A stretch of DNA of 64,000 nucleotides from VRUE01 sp963704515. Lineage in GTDB: Bacteria > Actinomycetota > Thermoleophilia > Solirubrobacterales > 70-9. The notes beneath the pieces are model-generated. The model was not told the origin of the DNA and did not search any database. It saw only the letters and a list, made by a program, of their open reading frames with translations. The translations under genes were made by a program, and so were the position numbers. Numbering within the stretch: the stretch's first letter is position 1; each line of letters opens with the position of its first letter. Location of the stretch: the NCBI GenBank assembly GCA_963704515.1, contig OY969913.1, positions 1,984,001 to 2,048,000 of the forward strand, in the 5' to 3' direction. This document shows, in pieces, positions 8,301 to 16,909 of this stretch.

Positions 8301-8573
8301 TCAGGCGTCAGCCCGAACCCTTTCGTCCCGCACTCCAAGCGCCCAGACGATCGCCAGGCCGATGACCACGCCGGGAATCGCCTCCAGCGCCGTCAGCAGG
8401 TTGGTTTCGCCGACCCCTTTGCCGCTGGCGATCTCGAGGATGCCGCCGAAGACCACGGCGCCGATGGTCGAGCCGAGGAAGGCGCCGACGATGCCCTGCC
8501 AGAAGCGATCGGGGAGGAAGACGGTGAAGTGCCAGAGGGCGATGCCCATCGTGAAGTAGACGAGTAGGGACAT
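8301..8573 (-). CDS. Small three-helix membrane protein downstream of secDF
   Basis: A 90-residue protein with three hydrophobic segments (LLVYFTMGIALWHFTVFL; GIVGAFLGSTIGAVVFGGIL; AIPGVVIGLAIVWALG) separated by short polar turns, resembling the size and glycine pattern of transglycosylase-associated (GlsB/YeaQ-type) small membrane proteins. Its ATG lies 3 bases after the secDF stop, so the two are almost certainly co-transcribed. A role with Sec translocation is suggested only by position. Confidence 0.75.
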   Translation of the reverse strand: MSLLVYFTMGIALWHFTVFLPDRFWQGIVGAFLGSTIGAVVFGGILEIASGKGVGETNLLTALEAIPGVVIGLAIVWALGVRDERVRADA

Positions 8574-8576
8574 GGG

Positions 8577-11525
8577 CTAGCGGCTCCTCCCGTGTTTGCG
8601 GCGCTGCTTGCGTCGCTCGCGGCGGCGCTCCTCGCGGTCGCGCTTGGCGGCCTCGGCCGGGTCGACCGCCGGAGGTTCGCCGTTGCGCGAGGGCTTGCCG
8701 CCTTCGCCGCCGGTATCCGGCTCGGGCTCGGCGACGGCGACGGCGCCCGCCTTGGGCTGCGCCTCGCGCTCGGTCGCGGCGAGCTCGTCCTCCAGCTCGG
8801 CGTCGCTGATCTCGCCGTCCTCGCCCAGCCGCGCCAGCGAGACGTCGTCGGCGAAGGCCGGCACGCTGCCGTCGATCGCCGCGATCCGCTCGCGGCGGCG
8901 GATGAAGCCCGGCTCGCGTTCCTTCCAGGCGGTCAGCACCGGCGAGGCGATGAAGATCGAGGAGTAGGTGCCGGAGGCGATCCCGACGAGCATCGCGAAG
9001 GCGAAGTCCTGCAGGGTGGCGCCGCCGAAGATCAGCAGCGAGACGACCGAGAGCAGCGTCGTGAAGCTGGTCGCCAGCGAGCGGGTCAGCACCTCGCTCA
9101 TCGAGCGGTTGACGATCTGCGAGAACGCGGCGCGCGGCATGCGCGGCATGTTCTCGCGTATTCGGTCGAAGACGATGATCGTGTCGTAGAGCGAGTAACC
9201 GAGGATCGTGAGGAAGGCGGCCACCGTGCCGCTGGTCACTTCGCGCCCGGTCAGCGAGTAGATGCCCGCCGTGATCAGGATGTCGTGGAAGAGCGCGATC
9301 AGCACCGGCACGGCGAATTTCGGGTCGAACCGGAAGGCGATGTAGGCGCAGATCACCAGCAGCGAGAAGATCAGCGCGTTGCGGGCGCTGTTGGCCACGG
9401 TGGTGCCGAAGGTCGGCCCGACGCTGGTGCTGTTGAAGCCGTCGGCCTGGATCCCGAATTCCCTGTCCAGCTGCTTCTGCAGCTTGTTGATCTGGCTCGG
9501 TTCGAGCGTCTTGGACTGGATCAGGTAGGCGTTGTCGCCCAGCCCCGGGTTGGTCACCTTCTGCACCTCGCCGCCGGAGAGGCCGGCGTTCGTCACCGCT
9601 TCGCGCACGCCTTCTTCGTCGGTCTGCTTGGTCAGCGCGACTTCGACTCGCGTGCCCGACTTGAAGTCGATGCCGAGGTTGAGCTGCTTGGTGGCGAGGG
9701 CGAGGGCGCCGACGATCAGGATGCAGCCCGAGAGGGTGAAGAACCAGCGGCTCGCCCCCATGAAGTCGAAGTGCCAGCGGATCCCCTCGCGGGCGGCCCC
9801 CAGCGCGCTCGGTGAGCGCAGCAGGCGCGAGCGGCTCATCGTCCCGAGCAGCGCCTGGGTGAAGACGACGGCGGTCAGCAGCGAGACGATCGTGCCGACG
9901 CCGAGCACGAAGGCAAAGCCCTTGACCCCCGCCGTGGCGAGCACGAAGAGGACGAAGGCGGTCAGCAGGGTGACGACGTTGGCGTCGATGATCGTCGCGA
10001 TCCCACGCCGGTAGCCCGCGGCGATCGCGCCCGACATCGAGCGCCCGGCGCGCACCTCCTCCTTTATTCGCTCGAAGATGACGATGTTGGCGTCGGCCGT
10101 CACCCCGATCGTCAGCACCAGCCCGGCGATCCCCGGCAGCGTCAGCGTGATCGGGATCAGTTTGACCAGGGCGAAGAAGATCACCCCGTAGGCGCCGATC
10201 GCCGCCACCGCGACGAAACCGAGGAAGCGGTAGAAGGCGAGTAGGAAGACGATCGTCAGGATCAGGCCGATCAGGCCCGCCTTGATTCCCTCGTGCAGCG
10301 CTTCGGCGCCCAGCGTCGCCGAGATCTGCGACTGGCTGATCAGGTGCAGGTTGACCGGCAGCGCGCCGCGCTGCAGGAAGCTGGCCAGGTCCTGGGCGTC
10401 TTCGATGCTGCTGAAGCCGCCCGAGATCTGCGCCCCGGTGCGGCCGTCGATCCCGTCCGGGTTCTGGGCGTAGTTGATGATCGGCCGCGTCTTGACTTCG
10501 TTGTCGAGGACGACCGCGAAGTGGCCCGAGGTCGCTTCGGCGGCTTCCTGACTGCTCGGCCCGATCGCCGAGGCGGCGCCGCGCTGGGCGATCCGCCGGG
10601 TGACCTCCTGGAAGTTCTTGCGGCCGCTGTCGGTGAATTTGAAGGTGACGTTGGGCTGGCCGAGTTCGTCGGTTTCCTGCTTCGGGCTGGTGATTTCGGT
10701 CCCCTTGAGCGCCGGGTTGTCGTTCAGCGCGAACCAGCCCGGTTCGGCGTTTTCAAGCGTCTGGCCTTTGCCGTTGCTCGGCTTTTCGGAGACGACGATC
10801 GTCCCCTGCTTCACCTTGACGACGACGCCCGCGCTCTTCGGCCGCTTCTTGCCGTTGGGGTCGATGTAGAGGTCTTCCCTGGTGAACTCCGGCCCGTCGA
10901 TCAATTCGTGCGGTTCGGACTTCTTGAAGAGGTAGTAGGTGGTCGGCTGACTGCAGTTTTCGCAGGGTTCTTTCAGCGGCTGTTCGGAGGCGAGCTTGGC
11001 CGCCGCGTACTCGGTCGGGAAGGCGCCCGCGACGATCAGCTGCTGGTTCACTCGACGACTGGGGCTGCGGCCGGCTTCTTTCCATTCTTCGTCGATCTGG
11101 GCGTAGGCCGATTCCGGTAGTTCCTTGCCTGGGTGGCCGCCGATCGTGGACTCGCGGCCAATCAGGTTCGGTTCCCAGTCGAAGAAGAAGAGGCGGGCCG
11201 GCTTGGTCGCGCATTCGGTCGCCTTGCCGACGCTGGTCGCGCCGGGGATGCCGACCTGGATCTGGTTTTCTCCGACCCGCGAGACTTCGATCTCCGAGAC
11301 GCCGAGCTGGTCGCAGCCTTCGCGAATCAGGTCGACAGCGCGTTCCATCGAGCCGCTTTCGATCGTCGGCTGCTGCGGCGTCGGCCGGGCCTGCAGGACC
11401 AGCTGCACGCCGCCCTTCAGGTCGAGGCCGAGCTTCGTTTCCTTGTTGGCGATGACGATCGCCGAGACGGCGATCAGGCCGAGGACGAAGAGCAGGACGA
11501 AGACGTGTCGGCGCCGCTTGCCCAT
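8577..11525 (-). CDS. secDF: Protein translocase subunit SecDF (fused)
   Basis: Fused SecD-SecF of 982 residues; most Actinomycetota have separate genes. An N-terminal helix (VFVLLFVLGLIAVSAIVIA) is followed by the SecD D1 motif LGLDLKGGVQLVLQ, a large periplasmic domain, and SecD membrane helices with VGVTADANIVIFERIKEE (residues ~485-500). The SecF half starts near residue 590 (FMGASRWFFTLSG, LGIDFKSGTRVEVAL) and carries GYSLYDTIIVFDRIREN. SecDF uses the proton-motive force to pull exported proteins across the membrane. The last ~100 residues are a charged tail rich in Glu, Lys and Arg, ending in RRKQRRKHGRSR, longer than usual. The start follows a purine-rich GAGGCGGAG, 7 bases after the zinc-ribbon gene. 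Confidence 0.96.
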   Translation of the reverse strand: MGKRRRHVFVLLFVLGLIAVSAIVIANKETKLGLDLKGGVQLVLQARPTPQQPTIESGSMERAVDLIREGCDQLGVSEIEVSRVGENQIQVGIPGATSVGKATECATKPARLFFFDWEPNLIGRESTIGGHPGKELPESAYAQIDEEWKEAGRSPSRRVNQQLIVAGAFPTEYAAAKLASEQPLKEPCENCSQPTTYYLFKKSEPHELIDGPEFTREDLYIDPNGKKRPKSAGVVVKVKQGTIVVSEKPSNGKGQTLENAEPGWFALNDNPALKGTEITSPKQETDELGQPNVTFKFTDSGRKNFQEVTRRIAQRGAASAIGPSSQEAAEATSGHFAVVLDNEVKTRPIINYAQNPDGIDGRTGAQISGGFSSIEDAQDLASFLQRGALPVNLHLISQSQISATLGAEALHEGIKAGLIGLILTIVFLLAFYRFLGFVAVAAIGAYGVIFFALVKLIPITLTLPGIAGLVLTIGVTADANIVIFERIKEEVRAGRSMSGAIAAGYRRGIATIIDANVVTLLTAFVLFVLATAGVKGFAFVLGVGTIVSLLTAVVFTQALLGTMSRSRLLRSPSALGAAREGIRWHFDFMGASRWFFTLSGCILIVGALALATKQLNLGIDFKSGTRVEVALTKQTDEEGVREAVTNAGLSGGEVQKVTNPGLGDNAYLIQSKTLEPSQINKLQKQLDREFGIQADGFNSTSVGPTFGTTVANSARNALIFSLLVICAYIAFRFDPKFAVPVLIALFHDILITAGIYSLTGREVTSGTVAAFLTILGYSLYDTIIVFDRIRENMPRMPRAAFSQIVNRSMSEVLTRSLATSFTTLLSVVSLLIFGGATLQDFAFAMLVGIASGTYSSIFIASPVLTAWKEREPGFIRRRERIAAIDGSVPAFADDVSLARLGEDGEISDAELEDELAATEREAQPKAGAVAVAEPEPDTGGEGGKPSRNGEPPAVDPAEAAKRDREERRRERRKQRRKHGRSR

Positions 11526-11532
11526 CTCCGCC

Positions 11533-12030
11533 TCAGTTCCCGCTGCTCTCGGGCGTCAGCACGATCAGCAGCCCGCCGTCGTCGTCGTAGGCGGGGAAGA
11601 CGTCGGCCACGGCCACGGCCGGGATGTCGCCCTCGGCGTTCACCGACACGCGCTTGCCGAGCGAGCGCACGCCCCACTCCAGCGAGGTCTCGATCGGGTC
11701 GGTTTTGCCATCGCCGTTGGTGTCGGCCTCCTCGCCGCCGTCGCCCGGGTCCTGCCACTGCAGGCCGAGGACTTCCTGCACCGGGCGGCCGATCACGTCC
11801 TCGTCGGTCAGCCCGGTCAACTCGAAGCTGCCCCGCCCGGCGTCGATCACCCTCGCCTTCTGGTCGCAGACGAAGAAGGCCGCGTTGGGCGCGGGGTAGT
11901 AGTCGTCGAGCAGCTCGAAGACGAAGCCGAAGCCGCATTTCGAGCAGCCCTTCGGGCGCGTGCTGAAGCCCGCGGTGCGATCCGCGCTGATCTCCCTGTG
12001 GCCGCAGTTGGGGCAGATGAAGAACGGCAC
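11533..12030 (-). CDS. Zinc-ribbon protein with PAS-like domain and Ca-loop-like insert
   Basis: Protein of 165 residues, GTG start at 12030. The N-terminus has a FmdB-like zinc ribbon (FFICPNCGHRE, then GCSKCGFGF). A PAS-like stretch follows (AAFFVCDQKARVIDAG, GLTDEDVIGRPVQEVLGL). Between PAS-like elements lies DTNGDGKTDPIE, which fits the D-x-N-x-D-G-x-x-D calcium loop of EF-hand/dockerin motifs. It sits between ruvB (26-base gap) and secDF (7-base gap) on the same strand, in an operon otherwise made of repair and secretion genes. Function is unknown; metal-dependent sensing is an inference. Confidence 0.75.
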   Translation of the reverse strand: MPFFICPNCGHREISADRTAGFSTRPKGCSKCGFGFVFELLDDYYPAPNAAFFVCDQKARVIDAGRGSFELTGLTDEDVIGRPVQEVLGLQWQDPGDGGEEADTNGDGKTDPIETSLEWGVRSLGKRVSVNAEGDIPAVAVADVFPAYDDDGGLLIVLTPESSGN

Positions 12031-12056
12031 CTCAGGCAGGTTACTGAGAGTCGCTT

Positions 12057-13163
12057 TTAGAAGAGGCTTCTTGCGGCATCGGGCACCGGCAGGCCGAGGT
12101 GGTCGTAGGCCCGCGGCGTGATCATCCGCCCCCGCGGCGTGCGCTTCAAAAGGCCCTGCTGCAGCAGGTAGGGCTCGAGCACGTCCTCGATCGTGTCAGC
12201 CTCCTCGCTGATCGCCACCGCCAGAGTCGAGAGGCCAACCGGGCCGCCGCCGAACTTTGTGGCGATCACGTCGAGCAGGGCGCGGTCGCTGCGGTCGAGA
12301 CCCCCGGCGTCGACCTCGAGCATCTCCAGCGCCGCGGACGCGACGTCGGCGTCGATCGCGCCGCGCTCCTTCACCTGGGCGAAGTCGCGCACCCGCTTCA
12401 GCAGCCGGTTGGCGACGCGCGGCGTGCCGCGCGAGCGCGAGGCGATCGTCTCCGCCCCGGCGGCGTCGATCTCGACCTCGAGGATGCCGGCCGAGCGGAC
12501 GATGATCTCGCCCAGGTGCTCGGGGCTGTAGTGCTCGACCCGGTGCGAGAGGCCGAAGCGGTCGCGCAGCGGCGTGGTCAACAGGCCCGCCCGGGTGGTG
12601 GCGCCGACCAGGGTGAAGGGCGGCAGCGGCAGGGTGACGGTGCGCGCGCCCGCGCCCTGGCCGAGGACGACCGGCAGCTCGCCGTCCTCCATCGCCGGGT
12701 AGAGGGTCTCCTCGACCGCGCGGCCGAGGCGGTGGATCTCATCGACGAAGAAAACGCTGCCCGGCTCCAGCGCGGTGAGGAAGGAGGCGACGTCGGCCTT
12801 GCGCTCGAGCGCCGGGCCGGCGGTCTGCACCATCGGCACGCCCATCTCCTCGGCGACGATATGCGCGAGCGAGGTCTTGCCCAGGCCAGGTGGTCCGGCG
12901 AGCAGCACGTGGTCGAGCGCCTCGCCGCGCTTCTTTGCCGCCTCGATGAAGATCGCCAGCTGCTCGGTGACCTGCTCCTGGTTGACGAAGTCGGCCAGGG
13001 TGCGCGGCCGCAGCGAGCGGTCGAGATCCTCGTCCGGCGCGTCGGCGCGCGCGTCGTGAATGCGAACCTCATCAGCCGCCGCCTCCTCCGCTTCGCGTCC
13101 GGGGGCGGCGGGAAAGTCCTCAACGCCCGGCGTGCGGATCCGGTTCTCGCCGATCCCGCTCAC
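12057..13163 (-). CDS. ruvB: Holliday junction branch migration helicase RuvB
   Basis: Hexameric AAA+ motor of RuvAB, 368 residues. Visible motifs: LRPRTLADFVNQEQV; Walker A LLAGPPGLGKTSLA; Walker B VFFVDEIHRL; sensor 1 LVGATTRAGLL with arginine finger PLRDRF; and the C-terminal winged helix (EPYLLQQGLLKRTPRGR). The N-terminal extension (~50 acidic residues) is longer than in E. coli. GTG at 13163 overlaps the ruvA stop by 4 bases (GTGA), which settles the start over the much longer open frame upstream. Confidence 0.97.
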   Translation of the reverse strand: MSGIGENRIRTPGVEDFPAAPGREAEEAAADEVRIHDARADAPDEDLDRSLRPRTLADFVNQEQVTEQLAIFIEAAKKRGEALDHVLLAGPPGLGKTSLAHIVAEEMGVPMVQTAGPALERKADVASFLTALEPGSVFFVDEIHRLGRAVEETLYPAMEDGELPVVLGQGAGARTVTLPLPPFTLVGATTRAGLLTTPLRDRFGLSHRVEHYSPEHLGEIIVRSAGILEVEIDAAGAETIASRSRGTPRVANRLLKRVRDFAQVKERGAIDADVASAALEMLEVDAGGLDRSDRALLDVIATKFGGGPVGLSTLAVAISEEADTIEDVLEPYLLQQGLLKRTPRGRMITPRAYDHLGLPVPDAARSLF

Positions 13164-13759
13164 GCGCTGCTCCGCGAGGACCCGGCTTTGCGCAGCGCCG
13201 CGGCAAGCAGCTGCTCGGCGTCGCCGCCGTCGATCCCATCGAGCAGCTGCTCGGCCTCCAGCGGCGCGTAGCCGAGGTTGACCAGGCCATCGCGGGCCAG
13301 GCCGCGCGGGTCGGCCTCGCCGCCGGCGGCGCCGAGCGCCACCTCGTCCTCCAGCTCGCCCGCCACCTTCTCGCGCAGCTCGACGATGATCCGCTCCGAC
13401 GTCCGCTTGCCGATCCCCGGGACCGCCTGAAAGCGCTTCGCGTCGCCGGCGGCGATCGCCCTCAGGAGCTCGCGCGCCGGGCCGCCGGAGAGGGCGGCGA
13501 TCGCCACCTTGGGTCCGATGCCGCTGACCGAGATCAGCTGGCCGAAGAGGTCGCGCTCCTCCTCGGAGGCGAAGCCGAAGAGGGTCAGCGAGTCCTCGCG
13601 TGAGATCAGCTCGGCGTGCAGGAAGACCTCGCGCCCGGTCGCCGGCACCGCCTTCAGGGTCTCGGCCGAGACCGCCAGCCGGTAGCCGATGCCGCCCGCG
13701 TCGACCACCACGTGGTCGGGCCGGCGCACCATCACCTCGCCCTTGACGGCGGCGATCAT
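13160..13759 (-). CDS. ruvA: Holliday junction branch migration protein RuvA
   Basis: RuvA binds the four-way junction and loads RuvB. The protein has 199 residues, the usual size. The N-terminal OB domain begins MIAAVKGEVMVRRPDHVVVD with GIGYRLAVS. Two helix-hairpin-helix motifs follow (LISVSGIGPKVAIAAL; FQAVPGIGKRTSERIIVEL). The C-terminal domain III (GLVNLGYAPLEAEQLL) contacts RuvB. Its ATG overlaps the ruvC stop by 4 bases and its stop overlaps the ruvB start by 4 bases, so ruvC-ruvA-ruvB are translationally coupled. Confidence 0.97.
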   Translation of the reverse strand: MIAAVKGEVMVRRPDHVVVDAGGIGYRLAVSAETLKAVPATGREVFLHAELISREDSLTLFGFASEEERDLFGQLISVSGIGPKVAIAALSGGPARELLRAIAAGDAKRFQAVPGIGKRTSERIIVELREKVAGELEDEVALGAAGGEADPRGLARDGLVNLGYAPLEAEQLLDGIDGGDAEQLLAAALRKAGSSRSSA

Positions 13760-14283
13760 CCGACCAGCCTCGCCGCGGCGTCTTCGTCCGCCGCCAGGGT
13801 CGCCGCTTCGCGGCCGGTGGTGCCGCCGTGGCAGATCGCCACAGCGAGCGCGTCGGCGGCGTGGTCGGGGGTCGGCGGCTCGGGCAGCCCGAGCAGGGTG
13901 CCGACCATGCGCTGCACCTGCTGCTTGCCGGCGGCACCGGAGCCGCAGACCGCCATCTTGATCGCCTGCGGCGTGTAGGTGAAGCAGCGCACGCCGCGCT
14001 GCGCGGCGGCCAGCATCGCGGCGCCGCTGGCCCGGCCGACCGCCATCGCCGAGTGCACGTTCTTGCCGAAGTAAAGGTCCTCGAGCGCCACCGCCGCGGG
14101 CTCGTGCCACTCGATCAGCTCCGAGAGGGAGCTGTGGATGCGCTCCAGGCGCCGCTCCATCGGCAGCTCCGCCTCGGTCTGCACGACGCCGCCGTCGAGC
14201 GCGACCATCTGGGCGCCCTCCACCCTGACCACGCCAAAGCCAAGATCCGCCACGCCGGGGTCGATCCCCATCACCACTTGCAT
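13756..14283 (-). CDS. ruvC: Crossover junction endodeoxyribonuclease RuvC
   Basis: RuvC resolves Holliday junctions as a dimer; 175 residues, standard length. Catalytic acidic residues are visible: D in MGIDPGVADLGFGVV, E in VALEDLYFGKNV, and the C-terminal DHAADALAVAICH. The ATG at 14283 has no clear Shine-Dalgarno. A GTG or ATG a few codons later (MGIDPG) is possible. The gene starts 33 bases downstream of yebC on the same strand. Confidence 0.97.
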   Translation of the reverse strand: MQVVMGIDPGVADLGFGVVRVEGAQMVALDGGVVQTEAELPMERRLERIHSSLSELIEWHEPAAVALEDLYFGKNVHSAMAVGRASGAAMLAAAQRGVRCFTYTPQAIKMAVCGSGAAGKQQVQRMVGTLLGLPEPPTPDHAADALAVAICHGGTTGREAATLAADEDAAARLVG

Positions 14284-14316
14284 GGGGAGTGATTCTGGAA
14301 AGCCCGCCGGATGCCT

Positions 14317-15066
14317 TTACGCAGCGAGCTTCTCGATGATCTCCCGCGGCACGTCGAAGTTGGCGTGCACCGCGTTGACGTCGTCGTGCTCGTCGAGGGC
14401 GTCGACGAGTTTCAGCAGCCATTCGGCCTCGCTGCCCTTGACCATCACGGTGCTCTTCGGCTCCATCGCCACGTCGGCGGACTCGATCTCAACCCCGGCG
14501 CCCTCGAGCGCCTCGCGCACGGCGGCCAGGTCGCCGGGATCGCAGAGCACGCGCAGCTCGCCGCCGTCGTCGCGCACGTCCTCGGCGCCGGCGTCGATCG
14601 CGACGATCAGGTCGTCCTCGTCGTAGCGCTCGCCGTCGACCACGATCGCGCCGCGTTTCTCGAAGATCCAGGCGACCGAGCCGGGCTCGCCGAGGCTGCC
14701 GTGGTGCTTGCTGAAGGCGTGGCGGACGTCGGCGCTGGTCCGGTTGCGGTTGTCGCTCAGCGCCTCGACCAGGATCGCCGCCCCGCCCGGGCCGTAACCC
14801 TCGAAGAGGATGCTCTCGATCGCGTCGGCATCGGTGCCGACGCCGCTGCCGCGGTCGATCGCGCGCTGGATGTTGTCCTTCGGCATCGAGGCGTCGCGCG
14901 CCTTCTGCACGGCGGTCGCCAGGGCCGCGTTGCCCTCCGGATCGGCCCCTCCGTCGCGGGCGGCGACGGTGATCGCCCGGGCCAGCTTGGTGAAGAGCTT
15001 GCCCCGCTTGGCGTCGGCGGCGCCCTTCTTGTGCTTTATCGAAGACCACTTCGAGTGTCCTGACAT
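14317..15066 (-). CDS. yebC: YebC/PmpR (TACO1) family protein
   Basis: Protein of 249 residues, normal length, starting at MSGHSKWSSIKHKKGAAD, the family signature; an in-frame ATG three codons upstream is less likely. It includes KDNIQRAIDRG and GYGPGGAAILVEALSDN(R)NRT. The family was long annotated as a transcriptional regulator. Later work links YebC/TACO1 to the ribosome and to relief of stalling on proline-rich sequences. It is the first gene of the ruvCAB operon, a conserved bacterial arrangement. Confidence 0.96.
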   Translation of the reverse strand: MSGHSKWSSIKHKKGAADAKRGKLFTKLARAITVAARDGGADPEGNAALATAVQKARDASMPKDNIQRAIDRGSGVGTDADAIESILFEGYGPGGAAILVEALSDNRNRTSADVRHAFSKHHGSLGEPGSVAWIFEKRGAIVVDGERYDEDDLIVAIDAGAEDVRDDGGELRVLCDPGDLAAVREALEGAGVEIESADVAMEPKSTVMVKGSEAEWLLKLVDALDEHDDVNAVHANFDVPREIIEKLAA

Positions 15067-15089
15067 AGATGCCATTCTATGAGCGAGGA

Positions 15090-15521
15090 ATGGCCACCGA
15101 CTCGCAAAGCGTTGGGCCGGCCCGGGGACTGATGGGCGGCGTGATCTTCGTGGCGATGCTGATCGCCGCGCTCTCGATCTGGACGGCGGTCCCGCTGAGC
15201 TGGATCTACATCGGCTCCAAGGTCTCCCAAACCCAGTTCCCCAGTGGCGGGCCCTACTTCGTCGTCGCCGCCGGAATCCTCGTCTCGGTGATGCTGATCG
15301 GCTGGCTGATCGGCCGCCTCAACCGCCTCTACATCCAGGTCACCGGCACCAACCGCCTGGAGCCGATGCGCCCCACCTGGCTGAAGAGCATGCGCGACAG
15401 CGGTCCGCGCGGCACCACCACCGTGGTCGAGGCCGTACTGATGGGCTCGGTGCTCCTCGCCGGCGCCGTCCTCACCTTCTGGTTCTTCTTCCTCGCCGGC
15501 TCCCCGATCCCCAGCGTGTAG
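15090..15521 (+). CDS. Membrane protein with three predicted helices
   Basis: Protein of about 143 residues starting at MATDSQSVGPARGLMGG; an ATG 21 bases upstream (15069) would overlap the yebC start region. Three hydrophobic segments are visible: GGVIFVAMLIAALSIWTAV, YFVVAAGILVSVMLIGWLIG, and AVLMGSVLLAGAVLTFWFFF. A polar segment after helix 2 carries LNRLYIQVTGTNRLEPMRP. It is transcribed divergently from yebC. No family is recognised. Confidence 0.8.
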   Translation: MATDSQSVGPARGLMGGVIFVAMLIAALSIWTAVPLSWIYIGSKVSQTQFPSGGPYFVVAAGILVSVMLIGWLIGRLNRLYIQVTGTNRLEPMRPTWLKSMRDSGPRGTTTVVEAVLMGSVLLAGAVLTFWFFFLAGSPIPSV

Positions 15522-15524
15522 GGC

Positions 15525-15800
15525 TCAGAGTTCCGCCAGCAGCTCCCGCGCCCGCTTGCGCGCGAATTTCGTGCGCCGCAACGCCCGCAGTGCCCGCTCC
15601 ACGAGCAGAGTCTTCGCCCCGTTCTCGAGGCGAACGAGATATGAGCGATCCACGCCGGCCTGCTGCGCGACCTCTTCCTGTGTCAGCCCTCTTGCCAGCC
15701 GAACCCCGGAAACCGCCCGCCCGAGGTCGGCCGGACCGCGAACGGACCACTGATTCGCGGAAGCGGGAACGTTTGTGCGTATATCCGCACTGCACTTCAC
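15525..15800 (-). CDS. XRE/HipB-like helix-turn-helix protein
   Basis: A 91-residue protein with one Cro/C1-type HTH (LGRAVSGVRLARGLTQEEVA, then QQAGVDRSYLVRLENG). The tail LVERALRALRRTKFARKRARELL resembles HipB-like antitoxins, but no HipA partner is next to it. GTG at 15800 is 5 bases after the stop of the M29 peptidase gene, so it is probably the last gene of the pdxS-pdxT-peptidase transcript. Its stop is 3 bases from that of the convergent membrane gene. Confidence 0.8.
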   Translation of the reverse strand: MKCSADIRTNVPASANQWSVRGPADLGRAVSGVRLARGLTQEEVAQQAGVDRSYLVRLENGAKTLLVERALRALRRTKFARKRARELLAEL

Positions 15801-15805
15801 ACGAG

Positions 15806-16909
15806 CTACACCACGAATTTGCCGTCGACCTGGAAGTCCTCGCCGTCGACTTCGATCTTGCCGCCCTGGCGCAGGTCGCAGACGAGGTCGGTGTGGACGG
15901 CGGAGTCGTTGACGCCGCCCGACTCGGGGTAGGCCTTGCCGACCGCCATGTGCACGGTGCCGCCGAGCTTCTCGTCGAGCAGCACCTCGAGCGTGCCGCG
16001 GTCGATCGCGTAGTTGGTGCCGATCCCGAGCTCGCCGAGACGGCGGGCGCCCTCGTCGGTGTCGAGCAGGTTGATCAGGAACTCCTCGCCTCGCTCGGCC
16101 GAGGCGTCGACCACTTTGCCCGCCTCAAAACGCAGGCGCACGCCCGAGACCTCGCGGCCGCCGATCACAGCCGGCAGGTGGAAGGTGACCTCGCCCTCGA
16201 CCGAGTCCTCGACCGGGCCGGTGAAGAACTCACCGTCGGGCATGTTGTGATCGCCGACGCAGGGGATGAAGTGACGGCCGGCGATGCCGAGCTTGATGTC
16301 GGTTCCCGGCGCGGTAACGCGCACCTCTTGGTGGCCCTCGATCCACTCGGCGAGGCGGCGGGTCTCGGCCGAGGCGCGCTCCCAAGCCGTGAGCGGGTCG
16401 GGGTCGTCGGCGAGGCAGGCGCCGAAGTAGAAGTCCTCGTAGTCGCGCATGCTCATCTCCGCCTCCGAGGCGTAGGCGTTGGTCGGGAAGAGCGTGTAGC
16501 ACCAACGGAACTCGCCGGCTGCGCTGCGCTCCATCATCCGGCCCAGCACCGGACCGGTCGCGGCCTGGCGCCGGGTCTGGCGCTCGGGCGGCACGCCGGA
16601 GAGCTCGCGCGTGTTGGCGCTGGCGCCAACCGCGATCCGCACGTCGGCGTTGTCGACCGTCCACTCCATCAGCGGCGAGACCCAGTCCAGCTGCGCCTCG
16701 GTGGCGTGCTCGTAGTAGGTGGCGGCGAGGCCGTCGAGGGCGACGTTGAGGATCGGGTGGGCACCGGCCTTCAGCACTTCCTCGTAGATCGCCCGCAGCA
16801 GCGGCTCGGCGCCGATCTCGCCGTCGATCGAGACCACCTCCCCCGCCTTCACCTTGGTCGAGTAGCCGACCACGATCTTCGCCAGGTTCTCCACCCGTGG
16901 ATCTCTCAA
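15806..16909 (-). CDS. Aminopeptidase, M29 family (AmpS/AmpT-like)
   Basis: Cytoplasmic metallo-aminopeptidase of 367 residues, typical for M29. It begins RDPRVENLAKIVVGYS and carries conserved C-terminal segments: EFFTGPVEDSVEGEVTFHLP, GEEFLINLLDTDEGARRLGELGIGTN, EKLGGTVHMAVGKAYPESGG, and SAVHTDLVCDLR, which contain the Glu, His and Asp ligands of the two-metal centre. TTG at 16909 overlaps the pdxT stop by 4 bases (TTGA), which supports this unusual start and translational coupling to pdxT. It releases N-terminal amino acids from peptides. A link to vitamin B6 is only positional. Confidence 0.92.
   Translation of the reverse strand: MRDPRVENLAKIVVGYSTKVKAGEVVSIDGEIGAEPLLRAIYEEVLKAGAHPILNVALDGLAATYYEHATEAQLDWVSPLMEWTVDNADVRIAVGASANTRELSGVPPERQTRRQAATGPVLGRMMERSAAGEFRWCYTLFPTNAYASEAEMSMRDYEDFYFGACLADDPDPLTAWERASAETRRLAEWIEGHQEVRVTAPGTDIKLGIAGRHFIPCVGDHNMPDGEFFTGPVEDSVEGEVTFHLPAVIGGREVSGVRLRFEAGKVVDASAERGEEFLINLLDTDEGARRLGELGIGTNYAIDRGTLEVLLDEKLGGTVHMAVGKAYPESGGVNDSAVHTDLVCDLRQGGKIEVDGEDFQVDGKFVV

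Noticed and set aside
13166..13937. Upstream extension of ruvB to 626 codons
   Set aside because: The extension overlaps ruvA and ruvC in another frame and is Arg/Gly/Ala low complexity; the GTG at 13163 overlaps the ruvA stop as expected.
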